From an uncultured Alphaproteobacteria bacterium (GTDB lineage: Bacteria; Pseudomonadota; Alphaproteobacteria; Rhodobacterales; Rhodobacteraceae), in NCBI GenBank assembly GCA_902562285.1, contig CACESU010000005.1:1-64000 (forward strand): a DNA stretch of 64,000 bases. Direction: 5' to 3'. The notes under the pieces were generated by a model, which was not told the origin of the DNA, did not search any database, and was given only the letters and a program-made list of their open reading frames with translations. Each line of letters begins with the position of its first letter. The stretch's first letter is position 1. Made by a program: the position numbers and the translations under genes. Shown here in pieces: positions 51,730 through 60,255 of the stretch.

Positions 51730-53211
51730 TTATCTCATTACAAATGGGTTATTCATGGATTCATTAGAAGTATTTAGCCAAATAGTTTTTGGACGCGTGT
51801 AATCATACATTGCTTGAAATCCACTTTCCCTACCATAACCAGATCCTTTAAATCCTCCAAACTCAGCTATTGGAGATACTACTCTATAAGTATTTACCCA
51901 GACTATTCCGGCTCTTACGGATCTTGCAACCCTAAGAGAACGAGCACTATTTTCAGTAAAAATCCCTGCTGCTAAACCATGTTTCGTGTCATTTGCAAGT
52001 TTAATTACTTCTTGCTCATCTTTAAAGGTTAGAACACTGAGAACCGGCCCAAAAAGCTCTGTATCTACGATTTTTAATGTTTGTTTTGGACACGAAATAA
52101 TTGTTGGCTTAAAGAAAAAGCCTTGGAGGTTTGACGGTCTTTTCCCACCACATAAAATTTCAGCACCCTCAGATCTTGCAAAAGCAATTTCTCTTTCAAT
52201 ATTGTCAATTTGATTTAAAGTACATAGAGGTCCCATTTGAGTATCTTCTTCTAATGGATCACCAAGTTTTATTGAATTAACCACATTCATCATCTTATGC
52301 AGAAATTCATCTGCAATTTTTTCATGAAGATAAAGTCTAGAACCTGCAACACAACTCTGGCCAGATGCTCCAAATATGCCTGCTATAGATCCATTTACCG
52401 CACTTTCAATATTTGCATCATCGAAGACAATGAAAGGAGATTTTCCACCTAACTCTAATGATACTTCAGCAAAATTGTTAGCACTATTATTTATTATATT
52501 TTGGGCTGATTTTGAACCACCTGTAAATGAAACACGCGCTATGAGCGGATGAGAAGTTAATTCTTTTCCGCAAGGATCACCATGCCCTGTAATAATATTT
52601 ACAACACCTGGAGGGAAACCAGCCATTGCAATTAATTGACCAAACTCTAACATAGCTGCAGAAGCATGCTCTGAAGCTTTTAATACTACTGTATTTCCAG
52701 CGGCAAGAGCTGGACCAAGTTTGACTGCAACTAGGAACAATTGGGAATTCCATGGAACAATCGCTGCTATTACCCCAAGAGGTTCCCTTTCGGTTAAAAC
52801 CAATAAATCAGGTTTATCAATTGGTAAAGTTTCACCACTTATTTTATCTGCACAACCTGCATAAAATTGAAAGAATTCAGAAATATATTTAGCTTGCCAA
52901 CGTGTTTCCTTAAGCATTTTACCTGTATCAATGGTTTCTGTTTTTCCTAGTGGTTCGGACTTTTCGCTTAAAAGCTCAGCTAATTTCCTTAAACAATTAC
53001 CTCGCTGAGTGGGCGTCATTTTTGACCAAGGCCCTTCAGAAAATGCATAATGTGCAGCCTCAACTGCAGAATTAACATCACTTACACTAGCAGATGGTAT
53101 GCTTGACCAGGTTTCTCCAGTGTAAGGATTTAAACTCTCAAAAAATTGATTTTCGGAACCTGAAGTCCAATTACCATTGATAAGCATTTTATATTTTTTT
53201 ATTTCAGTCAT
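51730..53211 (-). CDS. NAD-dependent aldehyde dehydrogenase (betaine-aldehyde/trimethylaminobutyraldehyde type)
   Basis: About 493 residues with the ALDH hallmark order. It has PWNSQLFLVAVKLGPALAAG near residue 150, SFTGGSKSAQ near 228, the general base Glu in SLELGGKSPF near 252, the nucleophile Cys in GQSCVAGSRL near 288 and GPVLSVLTF near 385. The ATG at 53211 has AGAGG upstream; the longer frame to 53262 adds 17 residues into the divergent control region. As first gene of the cluster it would feed gamma-butyrobetaine from 4-trimethylaminobutyraldehyde (inference). Confidence 0.85.
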   Translation of the reverse strand: MTEIKKYKMLINGNWTSGSENQFFESLNPYTGETWSSIPSASVSDVNSAVEAAHYAFSEGPWSKMTPTQRGNCLRKLAELLSEKSEPLGKTETIDTGKMLKETRWQAKYISEFFQFYAGCADKISGETLPIDKPDLLVLTEREPLGVIAAIVPWNSQLFLVAVKLGPALAAGNTVVLKASEHASAAMLEFGQLIAMAGFPPGVVNIITGHGDPCGKELTSHPLIARVSFTGGSKSAQNIINNSANNFAEVSLELGGKSPFIVFDDANIESAVNGSIAGIFGASGQSCVAGSRLYLHEKIADEFLHKMMNVVNSIKLGDPLEEDTQMGPLCTLNQIDNIEREIAFARSEGAEILCGGKRPSNLQGFFFKPTIISCPKQTLKIVDTELFGPVLSVLTFKDEQEVIKLANDTKHGLAAGIFTENSARSLRVARSVRAGIVWVNTYRVVSPIAEFGGFKGSGYGRESGFQAMYDYTRPKTIWLNTSNESMNNPFVMR

Positions 53212-53310
53212 TATAAAACCTCTAATATAAAATTTAAATTGATTCTTATTTGGATTTATCAATAAACTGACTATAATTCAGAAATGGATTTGAGTTAAAT
53301 AAATTAAATA

Positions 53311-53712
53311 TTGTCGGATAAAAAAATGACAAAAAAAATAGTTCTTGGAGATCCAATCATTATAAACGGCAGAAAACTTTCACTTTCGAGGGCAGTGAAA
53401 GCTGGAGATTATATCTTTTGTACGGGACAAGTTCCTATGAAAGATGGTAAAGTTATGACATCTGGGACAATTGAAGAACAAACAATTGCTGTTATCCAAG
53501 ACATTCAGAAAACACTAAGTTTAGCTGATTGCACACTTAATGATGTTGTCAAATCAATGGTATGGTTAAGGAATAAAAATGATTTTCCTGGGTTTAACGA
53601 AGTTTATAGCCGTTATTTCAAAAGTGATCCTCCCGCAAGATCAGCAGTCGTTAATGAACTTCTAGTAAATGTAAAAGTTGAAATTGAAGTAATAGCTTAC
53701 AAGCCTGAATGA
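53311..53712 (+). CDS. RidA family protein (YjgF/YER057c/UK114)
   Basis: A 133-residue RidA-like trimeric deaminase of reactive enamine/imine intermediates. It shows IFCTGQVPMKDGKV near residue 31, the YFKSDPPARSAVV segment near 108 with the conserved Arg, and terminal VEIEVIAYKPE with the usual Glu. The frame starts at a TTG (53311) with no clear ribosome-binding site; an ATG five codons later is an alternative. It leads a plus-strand operon with hydrolase, CoA-transferase/flavin reductase, DUF1185 and luciferase-like genes, 100 bp from the divergent aldehyde dehydrogenase. Confidence 0.87.
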   Translation: MSDKKMTKKIVLGDPIIINGRKLSLSRAVKAGDYIFCTGQVPMKDGKVMTSGTIEEQTIAVIQDIQKTLSLADCTLNDVVKSMVWLRNKNDFPGFNEVYSRYFKSDPPARSAVVNELLVNVKVEIEVIAYKPE

Positions 53713-53725
53713 GAAGTTTATACCA

Positions 53726-54538
53726 TTGTTAGAAAAAAAATATAAAGCCAAAGGAACTTATTTTGAATTTAAAGGAAATTTAAATAGGACACTAGTAATA
53801 TTTGTTCATGGTTTTGGTTTGAATTGTCAAATGTGGCAATGGTTACCAAGTAATGTTTACAATAAATTTGATATCCTTAAATTTGACTTGTATGGACATG
53901 GGAAAAGTATAAATCCTCCTTCTACCCCATCATTAGAAATGTTCGCAAATCAGATAAAAGCTCTAATTAGAAAGCTTGGATATAAAAAAGCTATTCTAGT
54001 AGGCTTTTCTCTTGGTGGAATGATAGTACGTAAATTTGCACACCTGTTTGAAAAAAATTTGGAGGGGCTTATTATTTTAAATTCACCTCATAAAAGAACA
54101 CTAATACAACAAAATTCTATTGATAAAAGAGTTAAAAAAGCTGAAAATAAAGGGCCACAATCTACTGTAAATGATGCAATAAAAAGATGGTTCTCTGATG
54201 AATATATTTTATCAAAACCAAAAAAGATAAAGCTTATAAAAAATTGGATATTAAATAATAATCCTTCTATTTACTCAAAGATATATAAAGTTTTAGCTTA
54301 TGATATCAATGAAATTATAAATCCTGTAAAAAAAATTTCATGCCCAACTTTAGTAGTTACAGGAGATCAAGATTTTGGTAACAATCCAGATATGAGTAAA
54401 AAAATTTGTGCAGAAAGCCTGAATAGTAAATTAGTAATTATGAAAAATCTAAGGCATATGGGACTAGTCGAAGACCCAAAACAATTTGGAAAAATTTTAG
54501 AGAATTTTTTAAACCAATTCTTAGATAGAAAAAAATAA
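53726..54538 (+). CDS. Alpha/beta hydrolase
   Basis: A 270-residue alpha/beta-hydrolase fold protein. The oxyanion region is VIFVHGFGLNCQMWQW near residue 24, nucleophile GFSLGGM near 93 (Ser), acid in VVTGDQDFG near 213 and His in LRHMGLVEDP near 240. This is the esterase/lactonase/C-C hydrolase type; the exact chemistry cannot be told. The start is a TTG 13 bp after the RidA stop. Within the operon it is placed to hydrolyse a product of the monooxygenase. Confidence 0.82.
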   Translation: MLEKKYKAKGTYFEFKGNLNRTLVIFVHGFGLNCQMWQWLPSNVYNKFDILKFDLYGHGKSINPPSTPSLEMFANQIKALIRKLGYKKAILVGFSLGGMIVRKFAHLFEKNLEGLIILNSPHKRTLIQQNSIDKRVKKAENKGPQSTVNDAIKRWFSDEYILSKPKKIKLIKNWILNNNPSIYSKIYKVLAYDINEIINPVKKISCPTLVVTGDQDFGNNPDMSKKICAESLNSKLVIMKNLRHMGLVEDPKQFGKILENFLNQFLDRKK

Positions 54539-54542
54539 TAAT

Positions 54543-56636
54543 ATGAAAAAAGGTATTCTTTCAGGTTTAAAAGTATTAGATTTAAGTAGGATGCTTTCTG
54601 GTCCATATTGTACAATGATGCTTGCAGACCATGGAGCTGAAGTCATAAAAATTGAAAGTCCTACAGGCGATACAAGTAGGAAAACAGGTCCTTTCAAAAT
54701 TGAAGATTATGAAAAAAAATGGTCAGGATATTTTGTAAGCCTGAATAGAAATAAAAAAAGCATTGTCATAGATTTAAAATCTGAAGATGGGAAAAAAAAA
54801 TTTTTTAACCTTGTAGAAAAAGCTGATGTTTTAGTTGAAAACTTTAGACCAGGTGTGATGGATAAATTGGGACTTAGCTTTAATAAACTTAAGGAAATAA
54901 ACAGCAAACTTGTTTATGCTGCAATAAGTGGTTTTGGAAATCCCCAATTTGGAAAAAGTCCTTACACTTATTGGCCTTCCTATGATGTTGTTGCCCAAGC
55001 TATGGGTGGAATTATTGGCATTACTGGCCCAGATAAAAATACTCCAACAAAAGTTGGCCCAGGTGTTGGAGACATTTTTTCTGGGCTAATGATGTCATTT
55101 GGGATTATCTCTGCCATACGTATAGCTGAAAAAACATCTAAGGGACAATTTATTGATCTGTCTATGTATGATGCTGTTTTAAGTCTTTGTGAAAGAATAA
55201 TTTATCAATATGACTTTGATAAAACCATACCTAAGCCTGAAGGCAACGGACACCCCTTACTAGTTCCATTCGGTATATATAAAAGTAAAGATGGACATAT
55301 TGCATTAGGTATCGTTGATAATTCTTTCTGGAAAGTTTTAACTAATATTATTGGGAATAAAGAATTAACAGAGAATCAAAAATATAAAACAATAGAATCT
55401 AGACAACATAATGCTAAATCGCTCAATTCAATTATAGAAAGTTGGACAAAAACCAAAACTAATAAAGAATTGGGATGTTTACTTGGTGGATATGTTCCCT
55501 TTGGTCCTCTAAATTCTGCTGAGGAAATATTTAAAGATTCTCATGTTAAAAAACGTTCTATGATAAGAAAAGTTGAAATCCCTTTTAACGACAAAATTAA
55601 GCCATGGAGAGTAGCTGGTAATCCTCTAAATTTTAGTGAATTCCCTCAACCTGATTTTAAATCTGCCCCTTCTTTAGGTGAAAATAATAAAGACAATATA
55701 TTCGAACATAAGTCAGAGATATTTAAGAAATCCAAAAGTTCAAAGTTGCGTAAAGCTTTTGGTTCTTTTGCAACTGGCGTAACTTTGGTTACAACTAGAC
55801 AAGAAAATGGTACACCAAGAGGCTTCACGGCCAATTCTTTCACTTCAGTATCCCTAGACCCACCTTTACTATTAGTTTGCATATCAAAAAATGCACAAAG
55901 TTATTCAACTTTTAGAGATAGTAAATATTTTGCAGTGAATGTATTAAGCGAAAGCCAGAGATCTACTGCAGGATTATTTTCATCACAGAGCTCTGAGAAA
56001 TTTAAAATTACTAAATGGAAAAAAGGTTTTAAAGAATTACCAATAATAGACTCAGCTTTATCATATTTCTCATGTGAAAAGACAAATTTTCAGGAAGCTG
56101 GGGATCATGCAATTATTATTGGTAGTATTAAAGATTTTGGATTAAGGAATGGTAAACCGTTAGGATATTTTGATGGTGATTATTTTTCAATAGGTTTTGA
56201 AAAGTCACTGATAGATATGGTTAATAATGACAGAAATACTCATTTTGGAGCTATTTTAGAGAATAAAAATAGAATACTTTTTATTCTTGATAAAGACAAA
56301 AATCTTACCCTACCAAAATCCTTAAATAGTCAAAAAAATTTAAAAGGGTTGGAAGATTACTTAAATAGTCTGAACTTAAAATTTAAACTTGATTTCTTAT
56401 ATTCGGTTTATGAAGATAAGGAAATAAATTCACATATGATTTTTTATCATGGCAAATTTTCTGGAAATGGGAATAATACTACTGTGACATTTGATATCAA
56501 TGAAATCCCGTATGAGAAAATTATTAATTATGCTGAAAAAACTATGATGAAGAGATACCATGAAGAGTATCATCATGGACAATTTGGTATTTATCAAGGA
56601 AACGAAAAAAAAGGTAAAGTGAAAAAAGTTTATTAA
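54543..56636 (+). CDS. Fusion: class III CoA-transferase + flavin reductase + C-terminal domain
   Basis: A 697-residue open frame with three parts. Residues 1-390 are a CaiB/BaiF CoA-transferase, with VLDLSRMLSGPYCTMMLADH at 11-30, VENFRPGVMDKLG near 97 and a catalytic Asp candidate in GPGVGDIFSG near 175. Residues 400-560 are a RutF/HpaC-type flavin reductase, with FGSFATGVTLVTT, GFTANSFTSVSLDPPLLLV and GDHAIIIGSI. Residues 565-697 are an uncharacterised, possibly Nudix-like domain (FGAILENKNRILFIL) without a visible Nudix box. The linker is continuous, so no frameshift is evident. The reductase would supply FMNH2 to the downstream luciferase-like monooxygenase. I know of no described fusion of these families. 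Confidence 0.82.
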   Translation: MKKGILSGLKVLDLSRMLSGPYCTMMLADHGAEVIKIESPTGDTSRKTGPFKIEDYEKKWSGYFVSLNRNKKSIVIDLKSEDGKKKFFNLVEKADVLVENFRPGVMDKLGLSFNKLKEINSKLVYAAISGFGNPQFGKSPYTYWPSYDVVAQAMGGIIGITGPDKNTPTKVGPGVGDIFSGLMMSFGIISAIRIAEKTSKGQFIDLSMYDAVLSLCERIIYQYDFDKTIPKPEGNGHPLLVPFGIYKSKDGHIALGIVDNSFWKVLTNIIGNKELTENQKYKTIESRQHNAKSLNSIIESWTKTKTNKELGCLLGGYVPFGPLNSAEEIFKDSHVKKRSMIRKVEIPFNDKIKPWRVAGNPLNFSEFPQPDFKSAPSLGENNKDNIFEHKSEIFKKSKSSKLRKAFGSFATGVTLVTTRQENGTPRGFTANSFTSVSLDPPLLLVCISKNAQSYSTFRDSKYFAVNVLSESQRSTAGLFSSQSSEKFKITKWKKGFKELPIIDSALSYFSCEKTNFQEAGDHAIIIGSIKDFGLRNGKPLGYFDGDYFSIGFEKSLIDMVNNDRNTHFGAILENKNRILFILDKDKNLTLPKSLNSQKNLKGLEDYLNSLNLKFKLDFLYSVYEDKEINSHMIFYHGKFSGNGNNTTVTFDINEIPYEKIINYAEKTMMKRYHEEYHHGQFGIYQGNEKKGKVKKVY

Positions 56637-56660
56637 TATTATTTTTATGTGGGGGAATAA

Positions 56661-57263
56661 ATGATTGAAGATATTAGAAAAATAGTCACTTATGAAGAAA
56701 CAATTAATGTTGAAGGTGGGAAAAAAGCGTCAAACGATCTTAAGTTGATTGGAGTTGCTGCTGTTTTAAAAAATCCTTGGTATGGTCAAAACTTTACTGA
56801 AGATTTAGCACCTGAAATAAATAGAATTTCACCAATAATTGGAAAATTACTTACTGAAAAATTAGTGGCAATTGTTGGATCTGGAGACAAAATAGAAGCA
56901 TATGGCAAAGCGGCAGTCGCAGGAATAGATTCTGAAATCGAACATGCTTCGGCTTTAATACATACATTAAAATTCGGAAACTATCTTAGAGAAGCCGCTA
57001 AAGCTAAATCTTATCTTGGCTTCACAAACGTCAGAGGACCTGCAAATACTCAAGTTTATATTCCCTTAATGGATAAAAATGATACAGGAAGACGATCACA
57101 TTACTTAACGGTGCAATTTTCAATAAATGATGCTCCAGCTGGAAATGAATTAATCGCAGCACTTGGAGCAGCAACCAGTGGAAGACCTCATCATAGAATT
57201 GGAGATCGCTATTCTGATTTAAATTCTTTAGGAAGAACAGAGGATAATCCCGCAGGAGTATAA
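56661..57263 (+). CDS. DUF1185 (AA_synth) family protein
   Basis: A 200-residue protein of the 'amino acid synthesis' family DUF1185, whose biochemical role is not established to my knowledge. Visible family-like segments are GVAAVLKNPWYGQNFTEDL near residues 31-49, KAAVAG near 81 and GRPHHRIGDRYSD near 172. An exceptionally strong ribosome-binding site (GGGGGA) lies before the ATG. Together with the flavin reductase and luciferase-like genes it forms a tight unit (24 bp from the fusion gene, 76 bp to the next). Confidence 0.7.
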   Translation: MIEDIRKIVTYEETINVEGGKKASNDLKLIGVAAVLKNPWYGQNFTEDLAPEINRISPIIGKLLTEKLVAIVGSGDKIEAYGKAAVAGIDSEIEHASALIHTLKFGNYLREAAKAKSYLGFTNVRGPANTQVYIPLMDKNDTGRRSHYLTVQFSINDAPAGNELIAALGAATSGRPHHRIGDRYSDLNSLGRTEDNPAGV

Positions 57264-57339
57264 TAAAAAAACTGATTGCACAATTAGTTTAATATTATAC
57301 CATGAGATTGAATTTCAAATTTTTTGGGGGAAATATTTA

Positions 57340-58377
57340 ATGAAATTCCAATTAGCTGTAAATTTAGAACGCATGGATAATAGCGTTGATATGGAAAATG
57401 TTAAGAACCATACCCTTGAAATGGTTAAAATGGCCGATCAAGGTGGGTTCAACATTGTTTGGGCAGCTGAACATCACGCTATAGAAATGACTATAGCCCC
57501 AAATCCTTTTCAAATATTAACTTGGTGGGCTAATCATACTGAAAAAATTAGACTTGGTACCGCAGTAGTAAACGCTGCATATTGGCACCCTATAAATCTT
57601 GCTGGAGAAGCAGCTTTTACAGATTTGATTAGTGGCGGTCGTTTAGAGTTTGGTATTGGATCAGGCGCTTATCAAAGAGAATTTGATAGAATGAAACCAA
57701 ATGTCAAACAGCAAGATGGCTGGCGTTATATGCAAGAAATGCTACCATTATTAAAACAATTATGGTCTGGAGATGTAGAGCATAAAGGGGAGTTCTGGGA
57801 ATTTCCTTCCTCAACTTCTTGCCCTAAACCAGTACAAAAACCTCATCCACCAGTTTGGGTGGCAGCACGTTCACCAATTACTTATGATTATGCCATAAAA
57901 AATAAATGTAATGTTATGTCATGGCCACTAACTAGACCATTTTCAGAAGCAGAACTCTATAAAAAACAATTAGATGATGCCATTGCAAATCATAAATCGA
58001 GTTTTAAACCTATATTTGCAATGATGCGGCATGCAGCAGTATATACTAATGATTCAGACAAGCAGAAAGCTCTGAATTCAATTAGAACTGTACTAGGACA
58101 ATTCGAAAATTTATTCAAAAATCTTGGTGATGTTGAAAATGGATTTACAAAACAAATTCCATTAAATGAATTAGAGGGTAGAGAACAGTATGACCCAAAT
58201 ATGCTTACAAAAAACCTTTTATTTGGCACACCTGAAGAAATTATTGAAAAGCTTAAATTATATCAAAATTTAGGTGTCGATGAATTCATTTATTATGCAA
58301 GCATGGGTTTAGGACATAAAGAACAAAAAAAATCCTTAAAATTATTTATCGAAGAAGTAATGCCAGAGTTTGCTTAA
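57340..58377 (+). CDS. LLM-class flavin-dependent monooxygenase
   Basis: A 345-residue bacterial-luciferase-like TIM barrel that uses reduced flavin and oxygen. It shows GFNIVWAAEHHAIEMTIAPN near residues 36-55 (typical EHH motif), RLGTAVVNAAYWHP near 74, ISGGRLEFGIGSGAYQREF near 98, PPVWVAARSP near 169 and the C-terminal GTPEEIIEKL...GVDEFIYYASMG. A GGGGGA site precedes the ATG. It lacks RutA-specific N-terminal features. Partner flavin reductase activity is probably supplied by the fusion protein two genes upstream. Confidence 0.87.
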   Translation: MKFQLAVNLERMDNSVDMENVKNHTLEMVKMADQGGFNIVWAAEHHAIEMTIAPNPFQILTWWANHTEKIRLGTAVVNAAYWHPINLAGEAAFTDLISGGRLEFGIGSGAYQREFDRMKPNVKQQDGWRYMQEMLPLLKQLWSGDVEHKGEFWEFPSSTSCPKPVQKPHPPVWVAARSPITYDYAIKNKCNVMSWPLTRPFSEAELYKKQLDDAIANHKSSFKPIFAMMRHAAVYTNDSDKQKALNSIRTVLGQFENLFKNLGDVENGFTKQIPLNELEGREQYDPNMLTKNLLFGTPEEIIEKLKLYQNLGVDEFIYYASMGLGHKEQKKSLKLFIEEVMPEFA

Positions 58378-58380
58378 AAA

Positions 58381-59403
58381 TCAGTCTCCTACTTTTACTA
58401 ACATTTTCCCAAAATTGCGGCCATTTAATAAATCAATGAACGCTGATGGTGCATTAGACAAGCCTATCCTTATGTCTTCCTTATAAATTATTTGCTGTTT
58501 TTGAATAAAAGGTGTTACTTCTTCTATAAATTGGGGATATGTTTCTTTGTGATCAAAAATAATAAATCCATTAACTTTTAATCTTTTAACTAAAATTGTT
58601 CGCCATAATTTTGGAAGAGCCATTGCTTCATTAATGCCTTTTCCAGAATACCAAGAAATCATACCACAAACAGCAATCCGACCAAAATCATTCATATTTG
58701 GAATTATCGCTTCTAGTGTTTTTCCAGCTACATTTTCAAAATAAATATCAACCCCATTAGGACAATATGATTTAATTAAATTTCTAAATTCCATATTATC
58801 TTTAATTTTATTGTGGTTAATACAAGCATCAAACCCTAATTCATTAGTTACATACGAACATTTCTCATCACTTCCAGCTATACCAAGAACTTTCAACCCC
58901 TTTTTTTTGGCAAGCTGTCCTGCCAAACTGCCCACCGCACCAGAAGCTGCAGAAATTACTAACGTTTCCTCTTTTTTTGCATTTGCTATTTTATTCAGCC
59001 CAGTCCATGCAGTATGACCCGGCATTCCCAAAACACCTAAAAAAAATTGTTCTGGAATATTTGTTCTCTCTAATTTTCTCAATCCATAACCATTTGAAAC
59101 GGCATGTGAAACCCAACCAAATTTTCCTATAACTAATTCACCAACTTCAAATTTTTCATTCTTGGTATCTATTATTTCTCCTATACATTCACCTTCCATG
59201 GCTTCACCAATTTTTACAGGTGAAGCATAAGACTTAGCATTATCCATTCTACCTCGCATATAGGGATCTAATGAAAGCCATTTTACTTTTACAAAAATTT
59301 CTCCAGTTTTAATCTTAGAGAAATTAAAAATTTCAAGATTGAAATTATCAAATGTAGGTTCACCAATAGGTCTTTTAGCTAATATTACTTTTTCAATTTG
59401 CAT
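58381..59403 (-). CDS. NADP-dependent medium-chain oxidoreductase (CurA/leukotriene-B4-dehydrogenase-like)
   Basis: A 340-residue zinc-independent MDR enzyme. It shows LSLDPYMRGRMDNAKSY near residues 46-62, GHTAWTGL near 131, ISAASGAVGSLAGQLAKKKG near 151, VLGIAGSDEKC near 172 and YFENVAGKTL near 225. Relatives reduce activated double bonds of enones. It is convergent with the luciferase-like gene (3 bp gap), so it is not in that transcript. The following SDR gene is on the same strand, 16 bp upstream. Confidence 0.87.
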   Translation of the reverse strand: MQIEKVILAKRPIGEPTFDNFNLEIFNFSKIKTGEIFVKVKWLSLDPYMRGRMDNAKSYASPVKIGEAMEGECIGEIIDTKNEKFEVGELVIGKFGWVSHAVSNGYGLRKLERTNIPEQFFLGVLGMPGHTAWTGLNKIANAKKEETLVISAASGAVGSLAGQLAKKKGLKVLGIAGSDEKCSYVTNELGFDACINHNKIKDNMEFRNLIKSYCPNGVDIYFENVAGKTLEAIIPNMNDFGRIAVCGMISWYSGKGINEAMALPKLWRTILVKRLKVNGFIIFDHKETYPQFIEEVTPFIQKQQIIYKEDIRIGLSNAPSAFIDLLNGRNFGKMLVKVGD

Positions 59404-59419
59404 TACTTTTTTCCACTAT

Positions 59420-60187
59420 TTAGTTAAAAAGGTTATGAGATATAATTTTATTAAATATTCCATCTCTTATATCCATAAAATCTCCATCAAAATTATCAAA
59501 TTCACCAGAGGCAATTGATAAAATACATTTTGCAGGTTCAACAGGATCAATCATATTATTCTCAGGTAAAAATGAAATTTCATTGATTTTAGATTTTCTA
59601 ATTTCTATCTGCATATTTGTTCTGACAAGACCAGGAGAAAAACCAAAACATTTAATACCTTCTTCCTTTCCTTCTAAATTAATCTGTTTCGTAAGCATAT
59701 GAAATGCAGCTTTACTAGTACAATAAATGGACCAACCTTTCCTTGGATTTTTTGAAGCTCCTGACAGTATATTTATAATCCTGGCCTTAGAGTTGGATAG
59801 TATTGTCCATAACTCAGAAATTAATGCTAATTGAGCAGTTAAATTTACATTCATTGATTTTTCTAATTCAATTATGTCCAAATTTCCTAACATCGACATT
59901 GGTGAAATAGTTGCAGCATTATTAATCATAATATCTACTCCTCCCCAAACCTCAGTAATTGATTTAGCTAATTTAGTAATATTTGAAAGTTTTGATAGAT
60001 CACCAGATATCTCTTTTGCTTGCCCCCCATATTGTTTTATTTCCTCTATTAGATCAAGAGTATCGCCCTTTTTCCTACAATGTAGTAAAAGACGAGCACC
60101 TTTTTTTGCCATGAGTATGGCTGTAGATCTACCGATCCCTGATCTAGAACCAGAGATGAAAACAATCTTTTGGTTTAATATATTCAT
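59420..60187 (-). CDS. Short-chain dehydrogenase/reductase
   Basis: A 255-residue classical SDR. It has the cofactor loop SGSRSGIGRST near residues 12-22, NNAATI near 89, and the catalytic Ser (LSGAS near 142) with Tyr-x-x-x-Lys (YCTSK) 13 residues later. Arg residues after the first strand (CRKKG) suggest NADP preference. The substrate is unknown. It is first in a two-gene minus-strand unit with the MDR oxidoreductase and divergent from mnmH. Confidence 0.85.
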   Translation of the reverse strand: MNILNQKIVFISGSRSGIGRSTAILMAKKGARLLLHCRKKGDTLDLIEEIKQYGGQAKEISGDLSKLSNITKLAKSITEVWGGVDIMINNAATISPMSMLGNLDIIELEKSMNVNLTAQLALISELWTILSNSKARIINILSGASKNPRKGWSIYCTSKAAFHMLTKQINLEGKEEGIKCFGFSPGLVRTNMQIEIRKSKINEISFLPENNMIDPVEPAKCILSIASGEFDNFDGDFMDIRDGIFNKIISHNLFN

Positions 60188-60255
60188 ATTATCAGTTTTA
60201 ATTTTTATATATCATAGTGTAAATCATAATAAGTTTCACTGATTCAGTATTTTTT

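Noticed and set aside
53311-58377. Assignment of this operon as the Rut pyrimidine pathway
   Set aside because: The luciferase-like protein lacks RutA N-terminal features, and no RutB isochorismatase-like amidase or RutE/RutG is present; only the enzyme classes are similar.
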